Assembly (NCBI GenBank): GCA_035342635.1
Contig: DAOQXO010000001.1
Coordinates: 25,851-89,850, forward strand
DNA length: 64,000 nt
Direction: 5' to 3'
From: CADEFQ01 sp035342635
GTDB taxonomy: Bacteria; Pseudomonadota; Gammaproteobacteria; Steroidobacterales; Steroidobacteraceae
In this document: positions 18,112-26,934 of the stretch, piece by piece
Position numbering within the stretch: the stretch's first letter is position 1
Layout: each line of letters begins with the position of its first letter
Made by a program: the position numbers and the translations under genes
The notes under the pieces: model-generated
What the model was told of the DNA's origin: nothing
Seen by the model: the letters and a program-made list of their open reading frames with translations, nothing else
The model's database searches: none

Positions 18112-19696
18112 TCTCGCGCTCGTCCTGGGCGCGTTCGCGCTCGCCGCGCTCGGTGGCTGCGCGCCACCGCCGCCCGAGACCTCGAACATCCTCCTGCGCG
18201 GCAACGGCCCGGAGCCCGACTCGCTCGATCCGCAGAAGGCGCGCTCGGTCGAGGCCCTCACCGTGCTGCGCGACCTGTACGAATGCCTGACCTCGCTCGG
18301 CAGGGATGCCGAAACGGTGCCGGGCGTTGCCGAGACCTGGGCCGCGAGTGATGACGGGCTGACCTATACGTTCCGCCTGAGAGACAATGCGCGCTGGTCC
18401 AATGGAGATAGTGTCACAGGCGAGGATTTCGTCTTCGCGCTGCGGCGCCTCGTCGACCCGGCGACCGCCTCGCAATACGCCCAGCTGGTCGATGTGATCG
18501 ACAACGCGGCGGAGATCGTCGCCGGCCGCGCCGCCCCGGAGGCGCTCGGGGTCAGTGCGCCGGACCCGCACACCGTCGTCGTGAGGCTCGCCTCGCCGGC
18601 GCCCTACCTGCCGGGCCTGCTGTCGTTTCCGTCGACCTGCCCGGTGCACCGCCCGACACTCGAAAAGGAAGGCGCGCGCTTCACGAGGCCGGGCGTCATG
18701 GTGTCGAACGGCGCCTTCCGGCTCACCGAATGGGTGCCGGGTTCGCACATCAGCGTGGTGCGCAACCGCGCGTACTGGAACGACGCCGCGACTCGCCTCG
18801 AGGGCGTGAAGTACCTGCAGATTGCCGACGAGAGCGCCGAGTTCACGCGCTACCGCGCGGGTGACCTGCACACGACCGCCGTGGTGCCACGTGGCCAGTT
18901 CGACGTGATCCGCAAGGACCATGCGGCGGAGCTGCACATCGGCCCGCAGCTCAGCACCTACTACTACGGCTTCGCGCTCGACCGGCCACCCTTCCGCGGC
19001 GCACCCGGACTGCGCCGCGCGCTGTCACTCGTGATCGACCGGGAGCGCCTCGCCGAGTCGGTGCTGCGCGTCGGCGAGCTGCCGGCGTACGGATGGGTCC
19101 CCCCCGGCGTGCACCAGTACACCTCGCAGACCTTCGGTTACGCGGGGCTCCCGATGGCGGAGCGCATCGAGGAGGCGCGGCGCCTGTATGCCGCGGCCGG
19201 CTACTCCGCCGCGAGGCCGCTGCGGTTCGAGCTGCGCTACAACAGCGGCGAGGTGCACAGCCGGCTGGCGGTGGCGGTCGCGTCGATGTGGAAGGAAGCG
19301 CTCGGCGTCGAGGCGCAGCTGACCGCGGTCGAATTCCGCTCGCTGATGGCGGATGTCGATGCGCGCAACGTCGAGATGTTCCGGCTGAGCTGGAGCGGCG
19401 ATTACAACGATGCCTACACCTTCCTGCAGTACCTGAAGAGCGATTTCGGCATCAACCTGCCGCGCTACGCCAATCCCGCCTACGACGCGCTGCTCGCGCG
19501 AGCCGCGGGCGCGTCCGATGCGACGGAGCGCCGGAATCTCCTCGAGACGGCCGAGCGCATGATGCTCGCCGACACGCCGCTGCTGCCGCTCTATTTCTAC
19601 GTGAACAAGCACCTCGTCAGCCCGCGCGTCGAGGGCTGGTACGACAACGTCATGAACGTCGTCTACAGCAAGGACCTGGCGCTCGCGGCGCCCTGA
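18101..19696 (+). CDS. Oligopeptide-binding lipoprotein, OppA family
   Basis: A 531-residue extracellular solute-binding protein, family 5. The GTG start at 18101 begins a lipoprotein signal with lipobox LGGC (Cys20). NGPEPDSLDPQKA, SVTGEDFVFALRRLVDP and the late RLSWSGDYNDAYTFLQYLKS are typical of OppA/MppA-type peptide receptors. It would bind periplasmic peptides, possibly murein peptides, and pass them to an ABC permease. No opp permease or ATPase genes are adjacent. Its start lies within mnmG, which suggests translational coupling. Confidence 0.88.
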   Translation: MRRSLALVLGAFALAALGGCAPPPPETSNILLRGNGPEPDSLDPQKARSVEALTVLRDLYECLTSLGRDAETVPGVAETWAASDDGLTYTFRLRDNARWSNGDSVTGEDFVFALRRLVDPATASQYAQLVDVIDNAAEIVAGRAAPEALGVSAPDPHTVVVRLASPAPYLPGLLSFPSTCPVHRPTLEKEGARFTRPGVMVSNGAFRLTEWVPGSHISVVRNRAYWNDAATRLEGVKYLQIADESAEFTRYRAGDLHTTAVVPRGQFDVIRKDHAAELHIGPQLSTYYYGFALDRPPFRGAPGLRRALSLVIDRERLAESVLRVGELPAYGWVPPGVHQYTSQTFGYAGLPMAERIEEARRLYAAAGYSAARPLRFELRYNSGEVHSRLAVAVASMWKEALGVEAQLTAVEFRSLMADVDARNVEMFRLSWSGDYNDAYTFLQYLKSDFGINLPRYANPAYDALLARAAGASDATERRNLLETAERMMLADTPLLPLYFYVNKHLVSPRVEGWYDNVMNVVYSKDLALAAP

Positions 19697-19700
19697 CCCG

Positions 19701-19826
19701 CCCCGTGTCGAGGATGCGCCCGCGGTTGCCGGGCTGCGCCTTGAACCGGGCGAGCTGCACCGGTGCCGAGATGAGCCACGCCAGCGCACCCTGCCACAGG
19801 AAGACCTTGGTCAGCGCAACCGCATC
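19701..19826 (-). pseudogene. Possible remnant of a DUF1295-type membrane protein gene
   Basis: Between the OppA-type gene and the OsmC gene, one minus-strand frame reads open for about 42 codons with a hydrophobic stretch, KVFLWQGALAWLISAPVQLA. It resembles the conserved membrane helix of DUF1295 (steroid 5-alpha-reductase-like) proteins. There is no start codon with a ribosome site, and the upstream part is absent because the frame runs into osmC. It could be a decayed gene end or a chance match. Confidence 0.3.
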
Positions 19827-20307
19827 AGGGGGAACTTGGCACCCAGGGGCGCGGTTCGCAGCGCACCTCCGTCTTCACCGAGTTGGCGATGAAGCACTTG
19901 TCGTGCGCCTCGTCGTGCATGCCCGCGATCTCGTCATCCGTGGGGAGCTTCCCTCCGCTGAACTGCACCGCCGGGTGCAGGATGACCCGTGTCATCGCCA
20001 TGCGCCCGGCCGCATCCCGGCCCAGCCGGCCGGCGGCCTCGTCGACATAGCGGTCGACCACGAAGCCGCGCTCCGCGGCGATCGAAAGGAACCACAGCAT
20101 GTGGCAGCTCGAGAGACTCGCGATGAACGCCTCTTCCGGGTCGACCGCGGCCTCGACCGAATGCGGCAGCGGCACCACGTGCGGGGATGCGGAGCCGGGC
20201 ACCTCCACGCCGCCGTCGAAGCGCCAGCGATGGGCGCGGCTGTAGCGGTTGTCGGTGAATGTGGCGCCCTCGCGCGCCCAGTCGATCGTCGCCTTGTGCT
20301 CAGCCAA
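19825..20307 (-). CDS. OsmC/Ohr-family peroxidase-like protein
   Basis: A 160-residue OsmC-fold protein. The two redox cysteines lie in SLSSCHMLWFLSIA and AHDKCFIANSVK, as in OsmC/YhfA proteins that reduce organic hydroperoxides by a thiol mechanism. N-terminal R-W-R-F-D-G-G and PEEAF are also family features. The length (160) is nearer to the YhfA/SACOL1771 subgroup than to Ohr (about 140). It is a stand-alone minus-strand gene, 18 nt after the DUF885 stop. Confidence 0.85.
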   Translation of the reverse strand: MAEHKATIDWAREGATFTDNRYSRAHRWRFDGGVEVPGSASPHVVPLPHSVEAAVDPEEAFIASLSSCHMLWFLSIAAERGFVVDRYVDEAAGRLGRDAAGRMAMTRVILHPAVQFSGGKLPTDDEIAGMHDEAHDKCFIANSVKTEVRCEPRPWVPSSP

Positions 20308-20325
20308 GAAAGACTCCAGCCGCAG

Positions 20326-22077
20326 TTATTGTTGCTTCTGTGAATTTATCCAGGCATGGACCTGCTCGGTAAGCACGTCCATTGGAACAGGGCCGCTCGC
20401 GAGCACGGTGTCGTGGAAGGCGCGAATGTCGAACCGCCCGCCGAGCGCCGCTTGTGCCTCGCGCCGCAGGTCGAGGATGCGCAGCTGGCCGATCTTGTAG
20501 GCGAGCGCCTGTCCGGGCCAGGCGATATAGCGGTCAACCTCGTTGACGATGTCCGCCTCGGTCTTCGCGGCGTTCGCCTTGAAGTAGTCGATCGCCTGCT
20601 GGCGCGTCCATTGCCTGGCATGGATCCCGGTGTCGACGACGAGGCGCACGGCACGCCACATGTCGTAGGTGAGCTGGCCGAACTTGTCGTACGGGTCGTC
20701 GTAGAGCCCCATCTGCTCGCCGAGCCGCTCGCTGTAGAGCGCCCAGCCCTCGACATAAGCGGTGAAGTCGGCATTGCGCCGGAACAGCGGCAGCGTCCGG
20801 TCCTCCATCGCGAGAGCGATCTGCAGGTGGTGGCCCGGCACCGCCTCGTGCACCGTCAGTACCGGGATCTCGTACTTCGGCCGCACTTCGGGGCGGTAGA
20901 GGTTCACGTAGTAGTAGCCGGCGCGCGAGCCGTCGATCGCCGGGCCCTGGTAGTAGGCGGTGGTCGTGTCCGGGGCGCTGGTCATCGGGATCTCGCGCAC
21001 GCCGTAGGGCGTGCGCGGCAGCTTGCCGAACAGCTTCACGAGTTCGGGGTCGATGCGCTTCGCCATGGCCGCGTAGGCGGTGAACAGTTCCTCGCCGCTC
21101 CCGTAATAGAACTGCGGATCGGTGCGCAGGAAGGCGAGGAACTTCTCGAACGTGCCCTGGAACCGCACTCGCGCGATCACTTCGTCCATCTCGGCACGGA
21201 TCCGAGCCACCTCGCGCAGCCCGATCTCGTGGATGTCGTCGGGCGTGAGGTCGGTGGTGGTATGGAAGGCGGTGCGGTTGGCGTAGAACGCGAGCCCGTC
21301 CGGGGTATCCCAGATGCCGTCCGAGCTGCGCGCGGCCGGCAGGTACTCGTCGCGGAAGAAGGCGTCGAGACGCTTGAACGCCGGGATCACCACCTCGACG
21401 ATCGCGCGTCCGCCGGCGCCGATCAGGCGGGCGCGGTCCTCCTCGCCGATGTCCTCGGGCATGCGCGTGAAGGGTGCGAAGAACGGACTGTCCTCGGCGT
21501 TCGCCGGGATCTGGTTCGCGAGCTGCGCCGGGATCCGCTGCATGATTGAACGGGGCTGGGTGCGCCCCTCGCGGATCGCGGTCGCGAGCATCGCGATGTG
21601 CTGGTCGATATAGGTGCCGAATTTCGTGAGCCGCACGATCCAGGCCTCGTAGTCGGCCACGGTTGCAAACGGCAGCAGCTCGGCGAGTTCGCTCGCGCTC
21701 TGCACGCCGTCGCGCGGCCGGATCGCCTCGTAGAGCCACGGCTTGAAGGGCTGCGCCGCGAGCCGCCGCTCGTATTCCTGCGCAAACAGGTCGTAGTTCA
21801 GCCGGTCGGCGCCCGACAGGCCGTCGCGTGGAATGGCCTTGAGTTCGGCCATCACTGCGGCGTAGCGCGCATAGCGTGCTTCGAGCGCGGCGGCCGACAG
21901 ATCCGGCCATTGGTCCGAGTAGCGGTGATCGCCGAGGTAGTCGGCGGCGGTGGGGTTGTCGCGCAGGTCCGCTTCCCACGCTGCATCGAACAGGGCCTGC
22001 AGGCGGGCATCGGTCGCGAGCGAGGTGCCGGGTGCCGCGATGAGGCTCGCGGCGAGCAGCCAGAGGAGCTTGCGCAT
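20326..22077 (-). CDS. Exported DUF885-family metallopeptidase-like protein
   Basis: A 583-residue protein with a signal peptide (residues 1-20, ending TSLA). It belongs to DUF885, gluzincin-like peptidases with the zinc motif HEAVPGHHLQ (H-E-x-x-x-G-H). A helix with YVEGWALYSERLGEQMG supplies the third ligand, and Y-Y-V-N-L-Y lies before the zinc site. The length matches the 580-620 residue bacterial members, which act as carboxypeptidase or arginine-peptide-type enzymes in the periplasm; the true substrate is unknown. The start with the signal peptide is chosen over an ATG six codons earlier. Confidence 0.85.
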   Translation of the reverse strand: MRKLLWLLAASLIAAPGTSLATDARLQALFDAAWEADLRDNPTAADYLGDHRYSDQWPDLSAAALEARYARYAAVMAELKAIPRDGLSGADRLNYDLFAQEYERRLAAQPFKPWLYEAIRPRDGVQSASELAELLPFATVADYEAWIVRLTKFGTYIDQHIAMLATAIREGRTQPRSIMQRIPAQLANQIPANAEDSPFFAPFTRMPEDIGEEDRARLIGAGGRAIVEVVIPAFKRLDAFFRDEYLPAARSSDGIWDTPDGLAFYANRTAFHTTTDLTPDDIHEIGLREVARIRAEMDEVIARVRFQGTFEKFLAFLRTDPQFYYGSGEELFTAYAAMAKRIDPELVKLFGKLPRTPYGVREIPMTSAPDTTTAYYQGPAIDGSRAGYYYVNLYRPEVRPKYEIPVLTVHEAVPGHHLQIALAMEDRTLPLFRRNADFTAYVEGWALYSERLGEQMGLYDDPYDKFGQLTYDMWRAVRLVVDTGIHARQWTRQQAIDYFKANAAKTEADIVNEVDRYIAWPGQALAYKIGQLRILDLRREAQAALGGRFDIRAFHDTVLASGPVPMDVLTEQVHAWINSQKQQ

Positions 22078-22114
22078 GCGCCGATTGTGCGGCAATCGCG
22101 CCGTGGCGCAACTC

Positions 22115-22588
22115 TCAGGCCGGATCTAGCCGCAGCTGTCCCATGCTGGGCCGAAAGCGCAGCCTGCGCGCCACGCCGTACTCGACCTCGTGCGACACGA
22201 TCCGCACGCCCGCGTCGATCAGATACTCGCCGATCAGCGCGAGCACCGCGGCGGCGGCCTGGCGCGCCGGCTCGCCCGATTCGACGCTGGCGGCAATCTT
22301 GCCCTGCACGTCGACGCCCCGCTCCATGGCGTCCCGGAAGCCCTCGACGCAACGGTCGAGCAGCAGCAGGTCCGAGGCGAGGGTGCGGTCGGTGACGTCG
22401 CCCTGGTTCGCGCCGCGGGCGATGAAGCGCAGGTGCAGGAGTGCCCCGTGCTCCTCGACCGCGTCGTACAGGCACACCGCCAGCGTCCCGTCGAGGAGCG
22501 CCGAAAAAAGGACATCATCCGACGCCACATCGAAGTGGTCGGGCGGGACCTCGACTCGGCGCGGATCGGGGTGCAGCACACCGCGCAT
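22115..22588 (-). CDS. CheD-like protein lacking the catalytic cysteine
   Basis: A 157-residue protein whose layout follows CheD, the chemoreceptor glutamine deamidase. An N-terminal beta-rich part has VLFSALLDGTLAVCLYD, matching the CheD strand L-G-S-C-V-A-V-C-L. Then come GALLHLRF (CheD: G-M-N-H-F) and a C-terminal VEYGVARRLRFRPSMGQLR (CheD: G-G-x-x-G-R-R-V-R-F-x-x-x-x-G). The catalytic cysteine is replaced by Thr35, while the histidine (His52) is kept. Deamidase activity is therefore unlikely; a binding role is possible. No chemotaxis genes are nearby. Family assignment is by motif pattern only. Confidence 0.5.
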   Translation of the reverse strand: MRGVLHPDPRRVEVPPDHFDVASDDVLFSALLDGTLAVCLYDAVEEHGALLHLRFIARGANQGDVTDRTLASDLLLLDRCVEGFRDAMERGVDVQGKIAASVESGEPARQAAAAVLALIGEYLIDAGVRIVSHEVEYGVARRLRFRPSMGQLRLDPA

Positions 22589-22699
22589 GGTGCGGGTTTC
22601 CGGCGGCCGGAACCTTGAACTGCATCACGGGCGGCACATGGCTAGAATGGTGCCCGCGGCACACTGCCGCCGATTCGCGACACGCAAGGGGACTCGGCA

Positions 22700-23647
<948 letters not shown>

Positions 23648-23649
23648 CG

Positions 23650-24096
23650 ATGAAGGAATTCCTGATGCAGATCGAGTGGTGGCACTGGTGGATTGCCGCC
23701 GCGGTGCTCGCCGCCCTCGAGACTTTCATGCCCGGGGCGGTCGCGATCTGGTTCGCGGTCGCGGCCGCGGTCGTCGGGGCGCTGGTGCTGGTCCTGCCCG
23801 TGCCGTGGCAGCTGCAGCTCGTGCTGTTCGGTGCGCTCGGGCTGGGGGCGATTTTCGCCTATCGCGCCTACGCGCGACGCAATCCGGCAACGTCGGCCCA
23901 GCCGAACCTGAATCAGCGCGGCGCGCAGTACGTCGGCCGGGAGCTCACGCTGGTCGAGCCGATCCAGCAGGGCTTCGGCAAGGTGCGCGTCGGCGATACA
24001 GTCTGGAAAGTCACCGGGCCGCCGCTCGGTATCGGCGCGAAGGTCCGGGTGACGGGAGTCGATGGTGCGGTATTGATCGTCGAGGCCGCACCGTAA
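23650..24096 (+). CDS. NfeD-family membrane protein
   Basis: A 148-residue short-form NfeD. The N-terminal half carries two or three membrane segments (WWIAAAVLAALETFMPG; ALVLVLPVPW; VLFGALGLGAIFAY). The C-terminal part is the OB-fold domain (YVGRELTLVEPIQQGFGKVRVGDTVWKV). The NfeD OB-fold binds the partner SPFH protein, whose gene ends 2 nt upstream, and the pair is thought to organise membrane protein quality control. Confidence 0.9.
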   Translation: MKEFLMQIEWWHWWIAAAVLAALETFMPGAVAIWFAVAAAVVGALVLVLPVPWQLQLVLFGALGLGAIFAYRAYARRNPATSAQPNLNQRGAQYVGRELTLVEPIQQGFGKVRVGDTVWKVTGPPLGIGAKVRVTGVDGAVLIVEAAP

Positions 24097-24127
24097 GCCC
24101 AACGCTGTAGCGGCAGAGGAGGTCGCC

Positions 24128-24553
24128 ATGCTGGTACGTCACGTGCTCGACAGGAAGGGCTCGGCGGTGCATGCCATCGGACCGGACGCCACGGTGCTCG
24201 AAGCGCTCAGGCTCATGGCCACGCACGGCATCGGCGCATTGCTGGTCATGCAGGGCGACAAGGTGCTCGGCGTCATTTCCGAGCGCGACTACGCGCGCAA
24301 GGTGGCGCTGCTGGGGCGGGCGTCGCACGACACGCCGGTCTCGCAGATCATGACCTCCCCCGCCGTCACCGTGGCGCCCGACGACACGGTCGATTCGTGC
24401 ATGCGCGTGGTCACCGACAAGCGCATCCGTCATCTGCCCGTGATCGCCAATGGCCGCGTGGTCGGCGTGCTGTCGATCGGCGATCTCGTCAAGACGCTCA
24501 TCGGCGAGCAGCGCGAGACGATCGAGCAGCTCGAAGCGTACATACGGAGCTGA
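24128..24553 (+). CDS. CBS-domain protein
   Basis: A 141-residue protein made of two CBS motifs (about residues 1-60 and 70-130): DATVLEALRLMATHGIGALLVM with VLGVISERDYARK, then VAPDDTVDSCMRVVTDKRIRHLPVI with VVGVLSIGDLVK. A CBS pair usually binds adenine nucleotides such as AMP, ATP or NAD(H) and works as an energy sensor. It has a strong GAGGAGG site before the ATG. It may be read together with SPFH-NfeD (31-nt gap) and the phosphoesterase downstream. Confidence 0.88.
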   Translation: MLVRHVLDRKGSAVHAIGPDATVLEALRLMATHGIGALLVMQGDKVLGVISERDYARKVALLGRASHDTPVSQIMTSPAVTVAPDDTVDSCMRVVTDKRIRHLPVIANGRVVGVLSIGDLVKTLIGEQRETIEQLEAYIRS

Positions 24554-24587
24554 GAGCCCGGGGCGGGTGCCCGGAGCCAGAGGACCA

Positions 24588-26399
24588 ATGCGCTTGCCGT
24601 GGCTGCTGTCGGCGTTGCTTGCGGGGCTCGGGGCCTGCCTGCCGGCCGTGTGCGCCCCGGCCGCGGCAACCGCGGCGCGCTGCGAGACCGCGTGGTCGTG
24701 CGAAGGCGTCGCGCGCATCGTCGCCGTGGGGGATGTGCACGGTGCGCTGGCCGAATTCACCTCGATCCTGCGTGCCGCGGGCATCATCGACGACGCGGGT
24801 AACTGGGCGGGTGGCGAGAGCTTCCTCGTCAGCACCGGCGACCTGATCGACCGCGGACCCGAATCGCTTGCGGTAATCGAGCTCCTGCGGCGCCTCGAAA
24901 CCGAGGCGCAGGCCGCGGGTGGGCGCGTGCTCGTGACCCTCGGCAATCACGAGGAGATGAACCTCATCGGCGATCTGCGTTACCTCGTCGCGGCCGACTA
25001 TGCCGCGTTCGCCTCGAAGGAGGCCGCGGCGGGCGAAGGCGCGGCGGGCGAAGGCGCGGCAGCGGCGAGCCGGCTGCCGCCCGGCTGGCGCGCGCGCCAG
25101 CAGGCCTTCAGCCCGGACGGCGACATCGGCCAGTGGCTGCTGGCTCGCCCGCTGATGGTGCGCGTGAACGGCGTGCTGTTCACCCACGGCGGCCTGCCGC
25201 CCACCCTCGCCGGCACATCCCTCGAGGAACTCAACACTTCGTCACTGCACCGGGATCTGGTCGACTACGCCGTCACATGGCATGCGCTGATCGCCGCCGG
25301 CCTCCTCGATGCCGACACCGATGACGCGGCGCGCGTCGCGCTCGCGAAGGAGCGCCTGGCCGCTCGCGCGGGCGCCGATCGGGAACGCCTCGCCGCGCTG
25401 GTCGCGACGCTCGAGCGAACCGATGCTTCGCCCGTGCTCGGCATCGCCGGGCCGCTCTGGTATCGGGGCAGCGCGATGTGCCACAGCGCGTTCGAGACCG
25501 ATACGGTGTCGAGCGTGCTCGCCCAGCTCGAAGCGGGGAGCGTCGTGATCGGCCACACGATCACCACCACCAGGCGCATCACCACCCGGATGGCGGATCG
25601 CGTCACGATGATCGATACCGGCATGCTGCCCGAGTACCGCGGTCAGCCCTCCGCGCTCGTGATCGAGGGCGACGCGCGCGGCGTGATCTACGCCAGGGCC
25701 CCCGGCGAGCGTGCCGTGCCCGAACGCGAGGCGCGGCGGGTGGGCGAGCGCCCGGGTGGCCTCACCGACGATCAGCTCGAGGAGTTCCTGCACCATGCCG
25801 ATGTCGTCGCGAACGAAGCACCGCCGCCGGAGCGCGCGGGCGCGCGCCTGCTGACATTGCGGCGGGGCGACCTGCGCCTGCGGGCGCTCTTCATCACTGC
25901 GCCGCCCGCGGGCCGCTGGCAGCATGAAGTGGCGGCCTATCGACTCGATCGCCTGCTCGGCATAGACATGGTGCCGGTCACCGTCGAACGCAGGATCGAC
26001 GGCGAGGCAGGTGCGCTGCAGTTCTGGATCGAGAAGGCGGCAAGCGCCGCGATCGTCGAACGTGACCGGATACGGCTGCCGGGCTGGTGCAGCCTCGAGT
26101 CGCAGTACGGGTTGATGCGCGCATTCGATGCGCTCGCAGGATTCGCCGGGCGCCGATCGGAGAACGTGCTGCTCGGGCGCGAAGACGGCCTCGCGCGCCT
26201 GGTCGATTTCGCCGCCGCCTTCAGCAGCGCGCGCGGGCTCGACCGGCGCGTCGCGCAGCCGCCGGTCGGCGCCGAACTCGCGCGCCGCCTCGCCACGCTC
26301 GACGCGGCGAAGCTGGCCGAGTCCCTGTCGCCGTGGCTCGGTCGCGCGCAGCAGAGGGCGATCCTCGCGCGACGCGATGCGCTGCTCGCCGGGCGCTGA
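24588..26399 (+). CDS. Exported metallophosphoesterase fused to a degenerate kinase-like domain
   Basis: A 603-residue two-domain protein with a signal peptide (to about residue 30). Residues about 42-340 are a calcineurin-type metallophosphatase: GDVHG (48-52), GDLIDRG (about 84-90), GNHEE (about 119-123), a THGGLPP histidine near 200 and GHT near 322. Residues about 400-570 resemble the HipA/FAM20/PI-kinase-like fold, with EVAAYRLDRLLGIDMVPVTVER, G-A-L-Q-F-W and FDALAGFAGRRSENVLLG followed by LVDFAAAF. The first-strand lysine is missing (LRALFITAP) and the catalytic aspartate of the usual NTDRxxxN loop is absent, while the late Asn and the metal Asp remain. I infer an active phosphatase with a binding or pseudokinase module. 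The ATG at 24588 is chosen for the signal peptide. Confidence 0.75.
   Translation: MRLPWLLSALLAGLGACLPAVCAPAAATAARCETAWSCEGVARIVAVGDVHGALAEFTSILRAAGIIDDAGNWAGGESFLVSTGDLIDRGPESLAVIELLRRLETEAQAAGGRVLVTLGNHEEMNLIGDLRYLVAADYAAFASKEAAAGEGAAGEGAAAASRLPPGWRARQQAFSPDGDIGQWLLARPLMVRVNGVLFTHGGLPPTLAGTSLEELNTSSLHRDLVDYAVTWHALIAAGLLDADTDDAARVALAKERLAARAGADRERLAALVATLERTDASPVLGIAGPLWYRGSAMCHSAFETDTVSSVLAQLEAGSVVIGHTITTTRRITTRMADRVTMIDTGMLPEYRGQPSALVIEGDARGVIYARAPGERAVPEREARRVGERPGGLTDDQLEEFLHHADVVANEAPPPERAGARLLTLRRGDLRLRALFITAPPAGRWQHEVAAYRLDRLLGIDMVPVTVERRIDGEAGALQFWIEKAASAAIVERDRIRLPGWCSLESQYGLMRAFDALAGFAGRRSENVLLGREDGLARLVDFAAAFSSARGLDRRVAQPPVGAELARRLATLDAAKLAESLSPWLGRAQQRAILARRDALLAGR
25026..25055 (+). 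repeat. Two perfect tandem 15-bp copies inside the phosphoesterase gene
   Basis: The unit GCGGCGGGCGAAGGC occurs twice back to back and begins a third time. It encodes a repeated Ala-Gly-Glu-Gly-Ala segment (AAAGEGAAGEGAAAA) in a loop after the GNHEE motif. It keeps the reading frame, so copy number can vary without breaking the gene. Confidence 0.7.
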
Positions 26400-26413
26400 G
26401 CGCCGCCGGCGGT

Positions 26414-26923
26414 CTAGAACGCCTTCGCGATTATCGCCACGGTGAGCGTGGCGTGGATGCCGGCGAACAGCCACGGCACCAGCAGCTCGACCCGGGTGAT
26501 CTGCAGGTAATCGCGGCGCGAGCGGTCGGCTTCGAGCGCGACCCACTCGGCTGCATAGGGTGCGAGCGGCAATCCCTTCTCCATCGCGAGGATCACCCTG
26601 AACTTGCCGGCGTTCAGCTGCCGGTAGGACAGCACCATCATCCACCACGCCGCGCACATCAGGATCGCGGCGCATGCGGGCGCGAGCACCAGTGCGCGCG
26701 TCGTGATCAGGCCCGCCCGCAGCGCGAACACCAGCGCGCCGACCACCGCGGTGTTCATGCCGACGAAGAAAGAGTTGGCGAGCATGCGCCGGTTGCTGAC
26801 ACGGTCGGCCATCTCCACGTACATCTGGTACTGGCGCAGCGAGTGGTAGCGGTAGTCGTCGCCGTACCTGTCCTCGGGCGTCGAGAACAGGGCCTTGTTG
26901 ATGTTCTCTTCGGTACCGGGCAT
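26414..26923 (-). CDS. RipA/SLATT-like small membrane protein (putative effector)
   Basis: A 169-residue protein with a soluble N-terminal part, then QYQMYVEMADRVSNRRMLANSFFVGMNTAV. That stretch matches RipA-type octameric membrane proteins and the related SLATT two-helix proteins. Membrane segments lie at about residues 47-68 and 78-98, with a further hydrophobic helix at 148-169. In conflict systems such proteins are predicted pore-forming effectors held silent by a partner. It is the last gene of a three-gene operon, with AGGA 9 nt before the ATG and an 11-nt gap after the SLOG gene. The effector role is inferred from family and context. Confidence 0.7.
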   Translation of the reverse strand: MPGTEENINKALFSTPEDRYGDDYRYHSLRQYQMYVEMADRVSNRRMLANSFFVGMNTAVVGALVFALRAGLITTRALVLAPACAAILMCAAWWMMVLSYRQLNAGKFRVILAMEKGLPLAPYAAEWVALEADRSRRDYLQITRVELLVPWLFAGIHATLTVAIIAKAF

Positions 26924-26934
26924 GGCCGTGGTTC

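Noticed and set aside
16222..18261. A minus-strand open frame of 679 codons opposite mnmG
   Set aside because: It lies entirely over mnmG, a well-conserved gene, and has the R/A/H-rich composition of antisense shadows.
22615..22648. TTGAAC and TAGAAT as a sigma-70 promoter for the SPFH gene
   Set aside because: The spacer would be 22 nt, too long for a normal promoter. The -10-like box alone is mentioned with the gene.
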